From: Marivivens aquimaris
GTDB lineage: Bacteria > Pseudomonadota > Alphaproteobacteria > Rhodobacterales > Rhodobacteraceae
Assembly (NCBI RefSeq): GCF_015220045.1
Contig: NZ_JADBGB010000001.1
Coordinates: 897,001-961,000, forward strand
Length of the DNA: 64,000 bases
Direction: 5' to 3'
Numbering within the stretch: the first letter of the stretch is position 1; the number at the start of each line of letters is the position of its first letter. Below, piece after piece: positions 25,681 through 35,077 of the stretch. Under the pieces are notes generated by a model. That model saw only the letters and a program-made list of their open reading frames with translations, was not told the DNA's origin and made no database searches. The translations under genes and the position numbers were made by a program.

Positions 25681-27207
25681 ATGTTTTACAAGCCTAAGAA
25701 CTCAGTGGCGAAATCGATCAGCCGCCGTAAGTTTCTGGAGTTGGGTGGTGCCGGTGCGACCATGCTGGGGACTGGCTCCCTCGCCGTCGGCATGAACTCT
25801 GTCATCAATGTGAACCGTGTTCAGGCTGCATCGTCCGAAGAGGCGAAGTGGCAGCAGTATGCCGGCTCGAAGCTCACCTTCCTGTCGGAAAACACGCCGC
25901 CGTCTTTCGCGATCCGCGACAACATCAAGGCGTTCTACGATCTCACCGGTATCGAAGTCGAAATTCTGACCGACGACCTTCCGGTTGTTCAGCAGAAATG
26001 CGGTATCGACCTGCGTTCGGGCAAGTCGGACTACGTTCTGAACTACGTTCAGGACAAGCCGATCGGCGCACCGTTTGCTGACTTCTATGTCGACCTGACC
26101 AAGATGTTCGGCGACGACACCCTGCCGCAGGACCCCGAAGGTTACGGCGACGGTGCTTGGTTCGAAAACTTCCTGTCGGCTTGTGGCCGTTTCTACTCGG
26201 AAGACAAGATCATCGCGCTGCCGTATGACGCCGCAATCGCGACCACCTTCTACCGTCAGGACCTCTTCGAGAAGTACACCAAGGACTTCGAAGCAGAGTA
26301 CGGCTATCGCCTCGAGTACACCGCCGACTCGACCTGGAAGAACGTTCTCGACATCGCGACCTTCTTCAAGACGCTCAAGGAAAACGGCGCTGACGTACCG
26401 TACGGCTACGCACAGCACCAAGGCAGCTTCGCTTGGACGACGCAGCTCGACATCCAGCGTATGATGTTCGCACACGGCCGCTGGCTGGACTTCGACATCG
26501 ACGACAAGCTGGGTTCGAAAACTCCGGGCGCGACCAACTGGGGCGACGACCAGTCGATCCTCATGCTCGAGAAGTTCAAGGCTCTGGCCGACGTATCGCA
26601 CCCCGACAACCTCGCGAACGGTACGCTCGAACTCAACACCGTCTACCAGTCGGGCAACATCGCGATGCAGGTCCAGTACCACGAATTCGCAGCCTCGGTC
26701 GAAGACGAGAACACCTCGGTCGCAGCAGGGGGCCGCACCGCCTATGCACCGTGTCCGAAGGGCGATCCGGAATGGATCCTCAACGGCGGCGAAGCCGTCA
26801 ACGGTACCAACTGCGGTATCGGCGGCATCGGCATCAACGCGAACGCGTCCGAAGACGTCCAGCGCGCAGCCTACCTCTTCGCGATCTGGTCGACCTCGCA
26901 GAACATCCAGTACGACGTTCTCAAGGGCCTCGGCGGTACGCCGACCCGTAAGTCGGTTCTGGATATTCCGGAAGTGCAGGCAGCCCAGCAGCGTCCGAGC
27001 GCAATGCCGAACGCACTGACCTTCGACGCGGTTTACAACTACGGCATCAAGGACCCGAACTTCGTTCTCGGCCCGAAGATCCCGGAAGCCAACGAGTACC
27101 ACTCGATCATCGCGTCCGAGACCCAGCGTATGCTGTCGGGCGACATGAGCCCGGCGGAAACCGCTGCAACGCTCAAGGAGCAGCTCGACTACCTCAACGA
27201 CGCTTGA
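25681..27207 (+). CDS. Tat-exported ABC sugar/polyol substrate-binding protein
   Basis: A 508-residue type 1 extracellular binding protein (family 1 fold), larger than the usual about 420. The start follows GGGAGAGGAAA. The N-terminus carries a twin-arginine signal (SISRRKFLELGGAGATMLG). The body shows sugar-binding-protein features (LPYDAAIATTFYRQDLFEKY). It heads an operon with two permeases and an ATPase. Ligand not identifiable; the kinase and aldolase genes downstream point to a sugar or polyol. A stable hairpin follows its stop. Confidence 0.88.
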   Translation: MFYKPKNSVAKSISRRKFLELGGAGATMLGTGSLAVGMNSVINVNRVQAASSEEAKWQQYAGSKLTFLSENTPPSFAIRDNIKAFYDLTGIEVEILTDDLPVVQQKCGIDLRSGKSDYVLNYVQDKPIGAPFADFYVDLTKMFGDDTLPQDPEGYGDGAWFENFLSACGRFYSEDKIIALPYDAAIATTFYRQDLFEKYTKDFEAEYGYRLEYTADSTWKNVLDIATFFKTLKENGADVPYGYAQHQGSFAWTTQLDIQRMMFAHGRWLDFDIDDKLGSKTPGATNWGDDQSILMLEKFKALADVSHPDNLANGTLELNTVYQSGNIAMQVQYHEFAASVEDENTSVAAGGRTAYAPCPKGDPEWILNGGEAVNGTNCGIGGIGINANASEDVQRAAYLFAIWSTSQNIQYDVLKGLGGTPTRKSVLDIPEVQAAQQRPSAMPNALTFDAVYNYGIKDPNFVLGPKIPEANEYHSIIASETQRMLSGDMSPAETAATLKEQLDYLNDA

Positions 27208-27218
27208 GGTTAAGAGCG

Positions 27219-27245
27219 GACGGTCCGGCACTGCGCCGGACCGTC
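27219..27245 (+). promoter_or_regulatory. Intercistronic hairpin after the binding-protein gene
   Basis: An 11-bp perfect stem (GACGGTCCGGC / GCCGGACCGTC) with a five-base loop and no T run. Such hairpins after binding-protein genes shield the upstream mRNA and give the binding protein more expression than the permeases. Confidence 0.65.
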
Positions 27246-27312
27246 ACACTCCCTGACTTTTCCGAAAGACCACGTGCCGCACCACAGCGGACATCGAAGG
27301 AGCGATCGCGTA

Positions 27313-28311
27313 ATGACCGACGCCACAAACTTTACCTCATCGCCGCAGGACGCAGCCGCCAAGCTGTTCCGCGCGCGTGCACACTCCGCGGAGGTCGAAG
27401 CCCGTCCTCTGGCAGAGATCACGAGCAGGCCGCAGCGGTTCAACCCGCCCATGCCCAAGCGGTATTACTTTTACCTGATGGCACCGGCGATCGCCATTCT
27501 GGCCTTCATCTCGCTCTACCCATTCTTCTGGCTCGTCATCATGTCATTTCAGGACGTGGATATCGGCGGCGGCGAATGGGTCGGCTTCAAGAACTACACC
27601 AAACTCTTCTCCGACAGCCGCTTCATCGAGGGCTGGATCCTGCTGGCGAAGTACAGCGTTCTCTGCCTCGGACTTCAGGTCACCATCGGTGTTCTGCTCG
27701 CCGTCGTGGTGAACAGTTCGAAGTATGAAAAGTACCTCGTCACCGCGCTTCTGATGCCGATGATGATGGCGCCCGCAGTGGCCGGTCTGCTGTGGCTGTT
27801 CCTCTACAACGGCACCTTCGGCTGGTATCACTGGATCCTTCAGAGCCTTGGCATCCTCGACAGCGCGTCGATCCTCGCCAGCTCGAGCACCGCGATGTAT
27901 GCCATTGTTCTCGTTGACGTTTGGCAGTGGACGCCGCTCATCACGATCATCGCTCTGGCCGGTCTGAAGCGCGTCCCGCGCGACCAGCTCGAAGCGAATA
28001 TGGTGGATGGTGCATCGCCGCTCCGCAACTTCTTTGCGATCACGTTGCCCAACCTCTATCCCGTGTTGTTGATCGCTGTCCTTCTGCGCTTCATGGACAA
28101 CTTCCGCTTCATTGACTCCGCCCTTGTTCTGACCGGTGGTGGACCTGGCGGCGCGACGAAGATCCTCCCGATCTACCTGTTCGAAGTTGCATTCAAATTC
28201 TTCAAGCTCGGACGTGGCGCCGCAATCGCCCTGACCCTGCTGATCATGACTATCATCCTCGGCAAGCTGCTTGTCCGCGTGTTCGAGAAACCCCAAGGCG
28301 GAAAGGGCTGA
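27313..28311 (+). CDS. ABC sugar importer permease 1 (MalF/UgpA type)
   Basis: A 332-residue inner-membrane protein. A cytoplasmic N-terminal stretch of about 55 residues is followed by six predicted helices and the EAA loop DQLEANMVDGASPLRNFFAITLPNL that contacts the ATPase. I use the ATG at 27313 (GGAG about 10 bases upstream). It forms the transport channel with the second permease, whose gene begins four bases after its stop. Confidence 0.89.
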   Translation: MTDATNFTSSPQDAAAKLFRARAHSAEVEARPLAEITSRPQRFNPPMPKRYYFYLMAPAIAILAFISLYPFFWLVIMSFQDVDIGGGEWVGFKNYTKLFSDSRFIEGWILLAKYSVLCLGLQVTIGVLLAVVVNSSKYEKYLVTALLMPMMMAPAVAGLLWLFLYNGTFGWYHWILQSLGILDSASILASSSTAMYAIVLVDVWQWTPLITIIALAGLKRVPRDQLEANMVDGASPLRNFFAITLPNLYPVLLIAVLLRFMDNFRFIDSALVLTGGGPGGATKILPIYLFEVAFKFFKLGRGAAIALTLLIMTIILGKLLVRVFEKPQGGKG

Positions 28312-28315
28312 ACCT

Positions 28316-29194
28316 ATGGCATCGCAAGACGTCGTCTCATACGAAACCCCGCTTTCCAAAGCTTTGCGGGTACTGGCAGGGATCTTTGTCGCCCTCTATC
28401 TGGTCTGGACCCTACTGCCGTTCTTCATCATGTTCGTCTCGTCCTTCAAGGACCTGCTCGAAGCCTTCAAGCTGCCGGAAATCGGTGACTGGTCGGGTGT
28501 CTCGGTCTTCTTCGACTTCACCCCGACGTTCAAACACTACAAGACGCTGTTCACCGAAAACAGCTTCGGCACCTACATCATGAACAGCCTTCTGGCTGCG
28601 GGTGGTTCGGCGGTAATTTCGGTGATCTTCGGCTCGCTGGCGGCCTATAGCCTCAGCCGGGTGGACTTTCGCGGTAAGCAGGATCTGTTCTTCTGGATCA
28701 TCTCGACCCGTATGGCGCCTGTCGTCGCGGTGATGGTCCCGCTCTACTCGATCTTCCGCAGCCTCGACCTCGTCGGTACGCTGCCGGGTCTGATCCTTGC
28801 CTACACCACCTTCAACCTGCCGTTCGCGATCTGGATCCTCAAAGGCTTCTTCGACAACGTGCCCTTCGCGATCGAAGAAGCACAGATGGTCGATGGCTCG
28901 ACCCGCTTCCAAGCGTTCCGCTCGATCCTGCCGCTGGTTGCTCCCGGTATCGGTGCCTTCGTGGTCCTGTGTATCCTGTTCGCTTGGAACGACTTCCTGT
29001 TCGCCGCGATCATCGGTTCGGGCGGTGCAAAGACGCTCCCCGTCGCGACCCGCGAACTGGTGCAGCCCCAGAACATCCAATGGGGTTCGATCATGGCCGC
29101 AGGCGTCGTGACCACCGCTCCGATGATGCTGCTGGGCCTTGTGATCCGCAAATACCTCGTCACCGGCCTCACCATGGGTGCTGTCAAAGAATGA
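28316..29194 (+). CDS. ABC sugar importer permease 2 (MalG/UgpE type)
   Basis: A 292-residue inner-membrane protein with six predicted helices. The EAA loop is IEEAQMVDGSTRFQAFRSIL. It is in the same operon as the binding protein and permease 1 and precedes the single ATPase gene by 64 bases. Confidence 0.89.
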   Translation: MASQDVVSYETPLSKALRVLAGIFVALYLVWTLLPFFIMFVSSFKDLLEAFKLPEIGDWSGVSVFFDFTPTFKHYKTLFTENSFGTYIMNSLLAAGGSAVISVIFGSLAAYSLSRVDFRGKQDLFFWIISTRMAPVVAVMVPLYSIFRSLDLVGTLPGLILAYTTFNLPFAIWILKGFFDNVPFAIEEAQMVDGSTRFQAFRSILPLVAPGIGAFVVLCILFAWNDFLFAAIIGSGGAKTLPVATRELVQPQNIQWGSIMAAGVVTTAPMMLLGLVIRKYLVTGLTMGAVKE

Positions 29195-29258
29195 ACCGTG
29201 CCGCGCGGGGCGGAGGAGCCCTGCGCCACCAACTCACTGAATTTCGGAGGAACTCGAT

Positions 29259-30353
29259 ATGGCGACTGTAAGCATTCGCAATGTCTGGAAATACTACGGC
29301 GAAACGCCGGCTGTAAAAGACCTGAACATCACCTGCCCGGACGGCAGCTTTGTATCCATCCTCGGCCCGTCGGGCTGCGGCAAATCCTCGACCATGCGGA
29401 TGCTCGCAGGTCTGGAGCACATCAGCGCGGGCGACGTTTTCTTCGACGATCAGCGCGTGAACGATCTGGCTCCGAAGGACCGCGACGTTGCGATGGTGTT
29501 CGAGAACTACGCGCTCTATCCGCATAAGTCGGTCTACGAGAACATCGCCAACCCGCTGCGTCTGCGTAACGCCAGCGAGGACACCATCAAGCAGCGCGTC
29601 AAAGGTGCTGCGGACCTTCTGGAAATCTCGCACCTGCTGGACCGCCGTCCGCACGAACTGTCGGGTGGTCAGAAGCAGCGTGTCGCCATCGGCCGCGCCA
29701 TCGTCCGTGAACCCAAGCTGTTCCTGTTCGACGAACCGATTGCCCACCTCGACGCCAAGCTGCGCGCCCACATGCGCGGCGAGATCAAGCACCTCCAGCG
29801 CACGCTGGGCACCACGATGATCTACGTGACCCACGACCAGCTCGAAGCGCTTTCGATGGCCGACTACATCGCGGTCATGCACGACGGTGAGCTCCAGCAG
29901 TGGGGCACCCCGTCGGAGATCTTCAACCATCCCGTCAACGCGTGGGTCGCGGGCTTCGTCGGCGAACCGGCGATGAACTTCCTGACTTGCGACATCCAGG
30001 GCCGCGGCGATGATGTTCTGCTCAAGCACCAGAACTTCGAAATCCCGCTTCTGGACAATCAGGTGGGCCGTCTGAACGGTGCTGCCTCGGGCGGTGTTGC
30101 CCGTATGGGCGTGCGTCCCGACGCACTGTCGATCAGCATGACCAAGCCGGACGAGGCCGCAATGAACGGCAAGATCTTCGTCAACGAACTGCTCGGCGGC
30201 GACATGCTCGTGGACGTCCAGCTCGACGATTGCCGTATCCGCGTGAAGACCACGCCGGAGTTTGTCGGCAAGCCCGGTGACAACTGCTTCCTGACGGTGA
30301 ACCGCGACAAGTGGCACGTCTTCGATAGCGGCGACGGTCACGCATACTTCTAA
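29259..30353 (+). CDS. ABC sugar importer ATPase (UgpC/MalK type)
   Basis: A 364-residue ATPase with the C-terminal regulatory beta-barrel of the MalK group. Walker A is GPSGCGKSS (36-44), signature LSGGQ (134-138), Walker B LFLFDEP and switch His192. The Q-loop glutamine is replaced by Glu82 (VFENYALYPH). Only one ATPase gene is present, so it must act as a homodimer under both permeases. GGAGG precedes the start. Confidence 0.9.
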   Translation: MATVSIRNVWKYYGETPAVKDLNITCPDGSFVSILGPSGCGKSSTMRMLAGLEHISAGDVFFDDQRVNDLAPKDRDVAMVFENYALYPHKSVYENIANPLRLRNASEDTIKQRVKGAADLLEISHLLDRRPHELSGGQKQRVAIGRAIVREPKLFLFDEPIAHLDAKLRAHMRGEIKHLQRTLGTTMIYVTHDQLEALSMADYIAVMHDGELQQWGTPSEIFNHPVNAWVAGFVGEPAMNFLTCDIQGRGDDVLLKHQNFEIPLLDNQVGRLNGAASGGVARMGVRPDALSISMTKPDEAAMNGKIFVNELLGGDMLVDVQLDDCRIRVKTTPEFVGKPGDNCFLTVNRDKWHVFDSGDGHAYF

Positions 30354-30364
30354 GGACGACGGTA

Positions 30365-30988
30365 GTGATGACGGATCAATCCCTTTCCTATGACGAGGCG
30401 ATCGACGCCTTCATCGCGACCAACGTGCCTCAAGAGGGCAATGCCGGCGTCGTGGCCGCATACCGCGCCGTTCAGGCAATGCCCTACTACTCGGGTCCCG
30501 ACCGTACGCCGCAGGCAGCTTTGCGTGACGGTCGGGGCGCATGTACCGCCAAGCATCTTCTTCTTCGGGATGTGCTGAGGCGGATGGGGCAGGTGGCCGA
30601 TGTGGAGATCGTCGAAGGCGACTTCGCATCGGGCATCCCGCTTCACGGCTCCATGCCGGACGAACTTCAAGACATCATCCGCGATGCGGATGTGACGGAC
30701 TTCCACTGCCGCGTGCGGCTGGAAGGACCGAACGGGCCGCAGAACCTTGATGCGACGTGGCCTTTGTACCTCGCTGCCTACGGCTTTCCGGTGGAGGACC
30801 AGTGGGACGGGCAGGGGGATACGCGACAGGCGATCGCCAAGGTGATCCCGCAGCCGCTTGTCGACGATGTGTTGTGTGGAAAAGCGCGGTTGCTGAAAGG
30901 GCTCGAGGAGGCCCGCATCGACCGCCGCGCGCGATTTTTGGCGCTTCTTTCGAACTGGCTCAACGGGCTCGTCCCACCAAGCCAATAA
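30365..30988 (+). CDS. Transglutaminase-like cysteine-protein of unknown role
   Basis: A 207-residue protein starting with GTG at 30365 (AAGGA eight bases upstream) or ATG at 30368. A Cys-His-Asp arrangement of the transglutaminase-like fold can be seen: DGRGACTAKHLLLRD (Cys), DFHCRV (His) and NLDATWP (Asp). No signal peptide. It sits between the importer ATPase and the FGGY kinase in the same operon. It might process or sense a conjugated substrate, but I cannot assign a reaction. Confidence 0.65.
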   Translation: MMTDQSLSYDEAIDAFIATNVPQEGNAGVVAAYRAVQAMPYYSGPDRTPQAALRDGRGACTAKHLLLRDVLRRMGQVADVEIVEGDFASGIPLHGSMPDELQDIIRDADVTDFHCRVRLEGPNGPQNLDATWPLYLAAYGFPVEDQWDGQGDTRQAIAKVIPQPLVDDVLCGKARLLKGLEEARIDRRARFLALLSNWLNGLVPPSQ

Positions 30989-31012
30989 GCAGACGACAGG
31001 GAGGAGGACATC

Positions 31013-32575
31013 GTGTCGGGAGCAGGAAAAGTCTTTGTCGGTATCGATGCCGGCACCACGGGCTGCACGGTCATGGTCTTTGACGAAAAAGGCGACGCCA
31101 TCGGCCATGGCTATCATGAATACAACTGTTCGTCGCCCCAACCGGGCTGGATCGAACAGGACCTCGACGAGGTCTGGAGCGGCATCTGCGCCGCCAGTAA
31201 ACAAGCGGTCGCCAAAGCAGGCGTTCCCGCAGAGGCCTACCATTCGGTCGGTCTGTCGAGCCAGCGCGGCACCTTCGGTATGCTCGATGCGAACCGCCGC
31301 CCGCTGATGAACTCGCTAGTGTGGAACTGCGGTCGTGCGCTGAAAAGCGTCGAGGCGATCTCTGCCGAATTCGGTGCCGAAGAGCACCAAGCCCACACCG
31401 GCATGCAGATCAGCCCGCTGTGGTCGGCGGCCAAGATCATCTGGCTGCGGGAAAACCGCCCCGATCTGTTCGACGCGACCGCGTGGTTCGTCAACGGTCA
31501 GGAATACTTCCTCTGGCGCATGGGCGCCGATGACTGGGCGACCGATCCGGCCTCGCTGACGCTGAACGGCATGATGGACATCGCCAAGCTCGATTGGTCC
31601 GACCGTATCCTCGACATCTGCGGCATTGGCCGCGACCGCCTGCCGCCGGTCGGCGCGCCTGCCGCAATGGTCGGCCGTCTGTCCAAAGCCGCAGCCCACG
31701 AAACGGGGCTGCCCGCGGGCATCATCCTGTGCCGCGGCGCGGGTGACCAGCAGTGCGCCGCTATCGGCGCGGGCGTCATCAAGCAGGGTATGGCCGAATT
31801 CACCGTCGGCACTTCGGGCGTCATGGTAGCGCACCTCGACAGCGTTGATCGCATTCAGGGCGACAAGCTCTGGTGGGGTGGTCACGGTGTGCCGGGTGCA
31901 TGGGACATCGAGGGCGGCGCGTTCAGCCTCGGCGCAAGCCTGCGCTGGTGGCGTGACCATCTGGGCCGCAACGAAACCGATGCCTCGCTCCAGACGGGCC
32001 GCAGCCCCTATGCGATCATGGTCGACGAAGCGCACCGCTCCAAGCCTGGTGCGAACGGCGCGATGTTCCACAGCTTCATGGCCAGCCAGGTCACGCCGTA
32101 CTACGACGCGGTCGCACGCGGCGGCTTCTTCGGCCTCGGCCTCTATCACGAACGTCACGACCTCATCCGCGCGCTGCTCGAAGGTTGCGCGCACGAGATG
32201 AAGATGGTCTTCGACAGCTTCCAGTCGGACATCAAGGGCGGCATCACCGATTTCCGTCTGACCGGCGGTGGCACCAAGTCCGACGGCTTTGTCCAGGTCA
32301 TGACCGACATCATCGGCCAGCCGTCCACGGTCACCAAGGAACGCGAATGCACCGCACTTGGCGCTGCGATCCTCGGCGCCTACGGCTCCGGCGCGTTCTC
32401 GTCGATCGAGGAAGCGGTGGAGAACATGGTGCAGGTCGAAAGCACCTTCGAGCCGACCATCCGTCTGGGTGAACTCTATGGCGAGCAACACGCGATCTAT
32501 CGCGGCACTTACGAGGCCATTTCGCAGAGCGCGCAATACGCGGCTCTGAGCGAATTCTCGGCCAAATATCAGTAA
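31013..32575 (+). CDS. FGGY-family carbohydrate kinase
   Basis: A 520-residue kinase phosphorylating a sugar or polyol with ATP. It starts with GTG after GGGAGGAGG. The phosphate-binding motif FVGIDAGTTGCTVMVFD is at the N-terminus. The middle carries GAGDQQCAAIGAGVIKQGMA and TVGTSGVM, and the adenosine motif DFRLTGGGTKSDGFVQVM is near 410. It resembles xylulokinase-like FGGY enzymes, but substrate specificity cannot be read. It supplies the phosphorylated intermediate to the aldolase two genes downstream. Confidence 0.9.
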   Translation: MSGAGKVFVGIDAGTTGCTVMVFDEKGDAIGHGYHEYNCSSPQPGWIEQDLDEVWSGICAASKQAVAKAGVPAEAYHSVGLSSQRGTFGMLDANRRPLMNSLVWNCGRALKSVEAISAEFGAEEHQAHTGMQISPLWSAAKIIWLRENRPDLFDATAWFVNGQEYFLWRMGADDWATDPASLTLNGMMDIAKLDWSDRILDICGIGRDRLPPVGAPAAMVGRLSKAAAHETGLPAGIILCRGAGDQQCAAIGAGVIKQGMAEFTVGTSGVMVAHLDSVDRIQGDKLWWGGHGVPGAWDIEGGAFSLGASLRWWRDHLGRNETDASLQTGRSPYAIMVDEAHRSKPGANGAMFHSFMASQVTPYYDAVARGGFFGLGLYHERHDLIRALLEGCAHEMKMVFDSFQSDIKGGITDFRLTGGGTKSDGFVQVMTDIIGQPSTVTKERECTALGAAILGAYGSGAFSSIEEAVENMVQVESTFEPTIRLGELYGEQHAIYRGTYEAISQSAQYAALSEFSAKYQ

Positions 32576-32596
32576 TACGGAACAGGAGAGAACAAG

Positions 32597-33151
32597 ATGG
32601 GTATTCCCGGTATTCGCGGCATGGAACACGTCGGCATCACGGTTCCCGACATCAACGAAGCCTGCGATTTCTTCACCCGCATCCTCGGCGCGGAAGTGCT
32701 GTTCACCGCAGCGACAGACTTCCGTGCGGAAGACGACTGGATGCACCGCCACCTGCGCGTCCACCCGCGCGCCGAGATCAAGGAATTCCGCTATGTGCGC
32801 CTTGGCAACGGCACCAACCTCGAAGTGTTCGAATACACCTCGCCCGACCAGAAGACCGATGGACCGTTGAAGAACAGCGACATCGGTGGTCACCACATGG
32901 CGTTCTACGTCGATGACATCGACGCCGCGATTGCCTTCCTGCGCAGCGAAGGCGTCGAGGTTCTGGGCGAGCCGACACACTACACCGAAGGTCCGAACCT
33001 CGGTCTGTCGTGGTGCTATTTCCTTGCGCCGTGGGGGCTTCAGCTCGAAGTCGTCTCTGCGCCCAAGGGCACCGTTTTCGATAACGAAGCCAAGGCTGCA
33101 GGGAACCGCCGCCTCTTCGATCCGTCGCGTCCGGCTGAAACGCTGATCTGA
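32597..33151 (+). CDS. VOC-family (glyoxalase/dioxygenase fold) protein
   Basis: A 184-residue protein of the vicinal oxygen chelate superfamily: two beta-alpha-beta-beta-beta units beginning GMEHVGITVPDINEACDFF and GGHHMAFYVDDIDAAIAFLR. Likely metal ligands are the His of MEHVG, a His of GGHH, and Glu in NLEVFEYT and LQLEVVSA. It could be an epimerase, lyase or isomerase acting on an alpha-hydroxy carbonyl. Placed between the kinase and aldolase, it may isomerise the sugar or its phosphate. Confidence 0.82.
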   Translation: MGIPGIRGMEHVGITVPDINEACDFFTRILGAEVLFTAATDFRAEDDWMHRHLRVHPRAEIKEFRYVRLGNGTNLEVFEYTSPDQKTDGPLKNSDIGGHHMAFYVDDIDAAIAFLRSEGVEVLGEPTHYTEGPNLGLSWCYFLAPWGLQLEVVSAPKGTVFDNEAKAAGNRRLFDPSRPAETLI

Positions 33152-33202
33152 CGGCCCGCGCCACAGCGCGCGGACTTACTCCAAAACTGAAAGGATGAAC
33201 CA

Positions 33203-34081
33203 ATGCCTTTGGTTTCGATGGGCCCGCTTTTGCGGCGGGCCCGTGCGGACGGCTACGGCGTCGCCGCATATAACATGATCGATTTCAACTCCGCCCGTGC
33301 CATCGTCAACGGCGCGACGGACATGAACGCGCCGGTGATCATTCAGGTGTCGGTCAAGACGGTCAAACACTGGGGCTACCGCCATCTGGCGAACTGGGTC
33401 TGGATGCTGGCCAACGATGCGCCCGTGCCCGTGGCGCTCCACCTTGACCACTGCACCGACATTGACGTGATCAAACGCTGCATCGACGCGGGCTGGACCA
33501 GCGTGATGTTCGACGGCTCGTCGTTACCGTTCGAAGAAAACCTCGCCAAGTCCAAGGCCGTTTATGCCCTGACCGAGTCTGCGAAGATCGGCCTTGAGGC
33601 TGAAATCGGCGCCATCGGCGGGGTAGAGGACGACAAGGTCGTCAACGATGACGCGGCGCGCCTGGCGGACTTCGACGAGTGCCTGAAATTCGTGGCCGAG
33701 ATGCCGAACCTCGCAGCCTTCGCGCCTGCCATCGGCACGGCGCACGGGTTCTATCGCGGTGAAGCCAAGATCGCGTATGACCTGCTGGAGCGGATCACCA
33801 ACGCCATCGACATCCCGATTGCGTTGCATGGCGGGACGGGCCTCACCGATGATCAGTTCCACCGCTGCATCGGCCTCGGCTGCGGTAAGGTGAACATCTC
33901 CACCATGCACAAGCGGCTCTTCATCGAAGGGTTCACCAACCTCAAAGCCGAAAAGCCGACCCTCGCCGAGCCGCTGCCGTTCCTGATGGCGCAGGAAGAA
34001 GCGATGAAGGCCGACGTTCGTTCGAACATCAAGACCTTCGGGTCGGCGGGCCGTGCGTGGGAGGTGAGCGATGTCGCGTGA
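33203..34081 (+). CDS. Class II ketose-bisphosphate aldolase
   Basis: A 292-residue zinc aldolase (FbaA/GatY/KbaY group) that cleaves a ketose phosphate to a triose phosphate and an aldehyde. Motifs: LHLDHCTD (catalytic Asp and zinc His), LEAEIGAIGG, FAPAIGTAHGFY and IALHGGTGL (zinc His residues). It overlaps the next gene by 11 bases. The aldehyde product depends on the unknown sugar. Confidence 0.9.
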   Translation: MPLVSMGPLLRRARADGYGVAAYNMIDFNSARAIVNGATDMNAPVIIQVSVKTVKHWGYRHLANWVWMLANDAPVPVALHLDHCTDIDVIKRCIDAGWTSVMFDGSSLPFEENLAKSKAVYALTESAKIGLEAEIGAIGGVEDDKVVNDDAARLADFDECLKFVAEMPNLAAFAPAIGTAHGFYRGEAKIAYDLLERITNAIDIPIALHGGTGLTDDQFHRCIGLGCGKVNISTMHKRLFIEGFTNLKAEKPTLAEPLPFLMAQEEAMKADVRSNIKTFGSAGRAWEVSDVA

Positions 34082-34799
34082 GATGCAGGCGCTCATCTTC
34101 GATTGCGACGGGGTTCTCGTCGACACCGAACGTGATGGCCACCGCGAGGCGTTCAACCACGCCTTCGCGGATCACGAGCTGAACACCGTCTGGTCGGTAG
34201 AGCGCTACGGCGAACTGCTGACCACGGGCGGCGGCAAGGAGCGGATGCGTCGCCACTTTGACGAGACAGGCTGGCCCGTTCCCGAAAGCCAGCGCGACCA
34301 ACTGATCGCGAGCCTGCACCGCGCCAAGACCGCTTACTTCATGGAGTTGATCGCAAGCGGCAAGCTCCCTCTTCGTCCCGGTGTGCAGCGAATGGTCGAC
34401 GCCGCGTTGGACGCGGGTCTCAAAGTCGCCGTCTGTTCGACGTCCAACGAGCGCGCGGTCGAAACGGTTGTCCGCGTTATGCTGGGCGAGGACCGTGCCG
34501 ACAAGATCGCGATCTTCGCGGGCGATGTCGTCGCCAGAAAGAAACCCGATCCGGCGATCTACACGCTGGCAGCGACGACGCTCGGCCTCGACCCTGCAGC
34601 CTGCGTGGTGGTCGAAGACAGCCACATCGGCCTCAACGCCGCCAAGTCCGCCGGAATGCGCTGCATCGTCACCAAGTCTACCTACACGGAAGACGAAGAC
34701 TTCACCGGTGCGGATCGGATCGTCTCGGACCTCGACGCGGGAATCGACCTCGCGCTTTGCCAATCACTCACCCAATCGGAGGAAGCCACATGCCACTGA
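34071..34799 (+). CDS. CbbY-like HAD sugar-phosphate phosphatase
   Basis: A 242-residue HAD-superfamily hydrolase. Motif I is LIFDCDGVLVDTE, followed by an alpha-helical cap, motif II VCSTSN, motif III Lys in RKKPDP and motif IV VVEDSHIGLNAA. It resembles CbbY, which dephosphorylates xylulose-1,5-bisphosphate. It could clear a dead-end sugar bisphosphate or generate a free product. It overlaps its neighbours on both sides, so it belongs tightly to this operon. Confidence 0.87.
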   Translation: MSREMQALIFDCDGVLVDTERDGHREAFNHAFADHELNTVWSVERYGELLTTGGGKERMRRHFDETGWPVPESQRDQLIASLHRAKTAYFMELIASGKLPLRPGVQRMVDAALDAGLKVAVCSTSNERAVETVVRVMLGEDRADKIAIFAGDVVARKKPDPAIYTLAATTLGLDPAACVVVEDSHIGLNAAKSAGMRCIVTKSTYTEDEDFTGADRIVSDLDAGIDLALCQSLTQSEEATCH

Positions 34800-35074
34800 C
34801 CGTCGTTGCCCGGCTCAAAGCCAAGGCCGGAATGGAAGAAACCCTGAAGGCGGTCCTGTCGGGCCTCCTTGCGCCGACCCGCGCCGAAAACGGCTGCATT
34901 TTCTACGATATGCACGCCTCGGACGACGAGAAGGGTCTGTTCATGTTCACCGAGGAGTGGGAAAGCCGCGAACGCTGGCAGGACCATATGAACTCGCCGC
35001 ACCTGCAAGCCTTCGAAGCGCAGCAATCCGAGCTTTGTGAAAGCTGGACGCTGTTCACCGGTCAGAGGGTCTGA
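34790..35074 (+). CDS. Small antibiotic-biosynthesis-monooxygenase-fold protein
   Basis: A 94-residue dimeric alpha/beta-barrel type protein (PLTVVARLKAKAGMEETLKAVL; FMFTEEWESRERWQDHMNSP), as in quinol monooxygenases (YgiN) and LsrG. The start at 34790 lies inside the end of the phosphatase gene, with GGAGG upstream. LsrG-type relatives isomerise a phospho-diketone after phosphorylation, which would suit a sugar-phosphate pathway; a monooxygenase role is the other option. Confidence 0.8.
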   Translation: MPLTVVARLKAKAGMEETLKAVLSGLLAPTRAENGCIFYDMHASDDEKGLFMFTEEWESRERWQDHMNSPHLQAFEAQQSELCESWTLFTGQRV

Positions 35075-35077
35075 GCC

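Noticed and set aside
25702..27231. 509-codon minus-strand reading frame opposite the sugar-binding protein
   Set aside because: Antisense to a clear Tat-exported binding protein; composition is that of a shadow frame.
31316..32980. 554-codon minus-strand frame opposite the FGGY kinase
   Set aside because: Spans two sense genes and their gap on the other strand, with no family signature.
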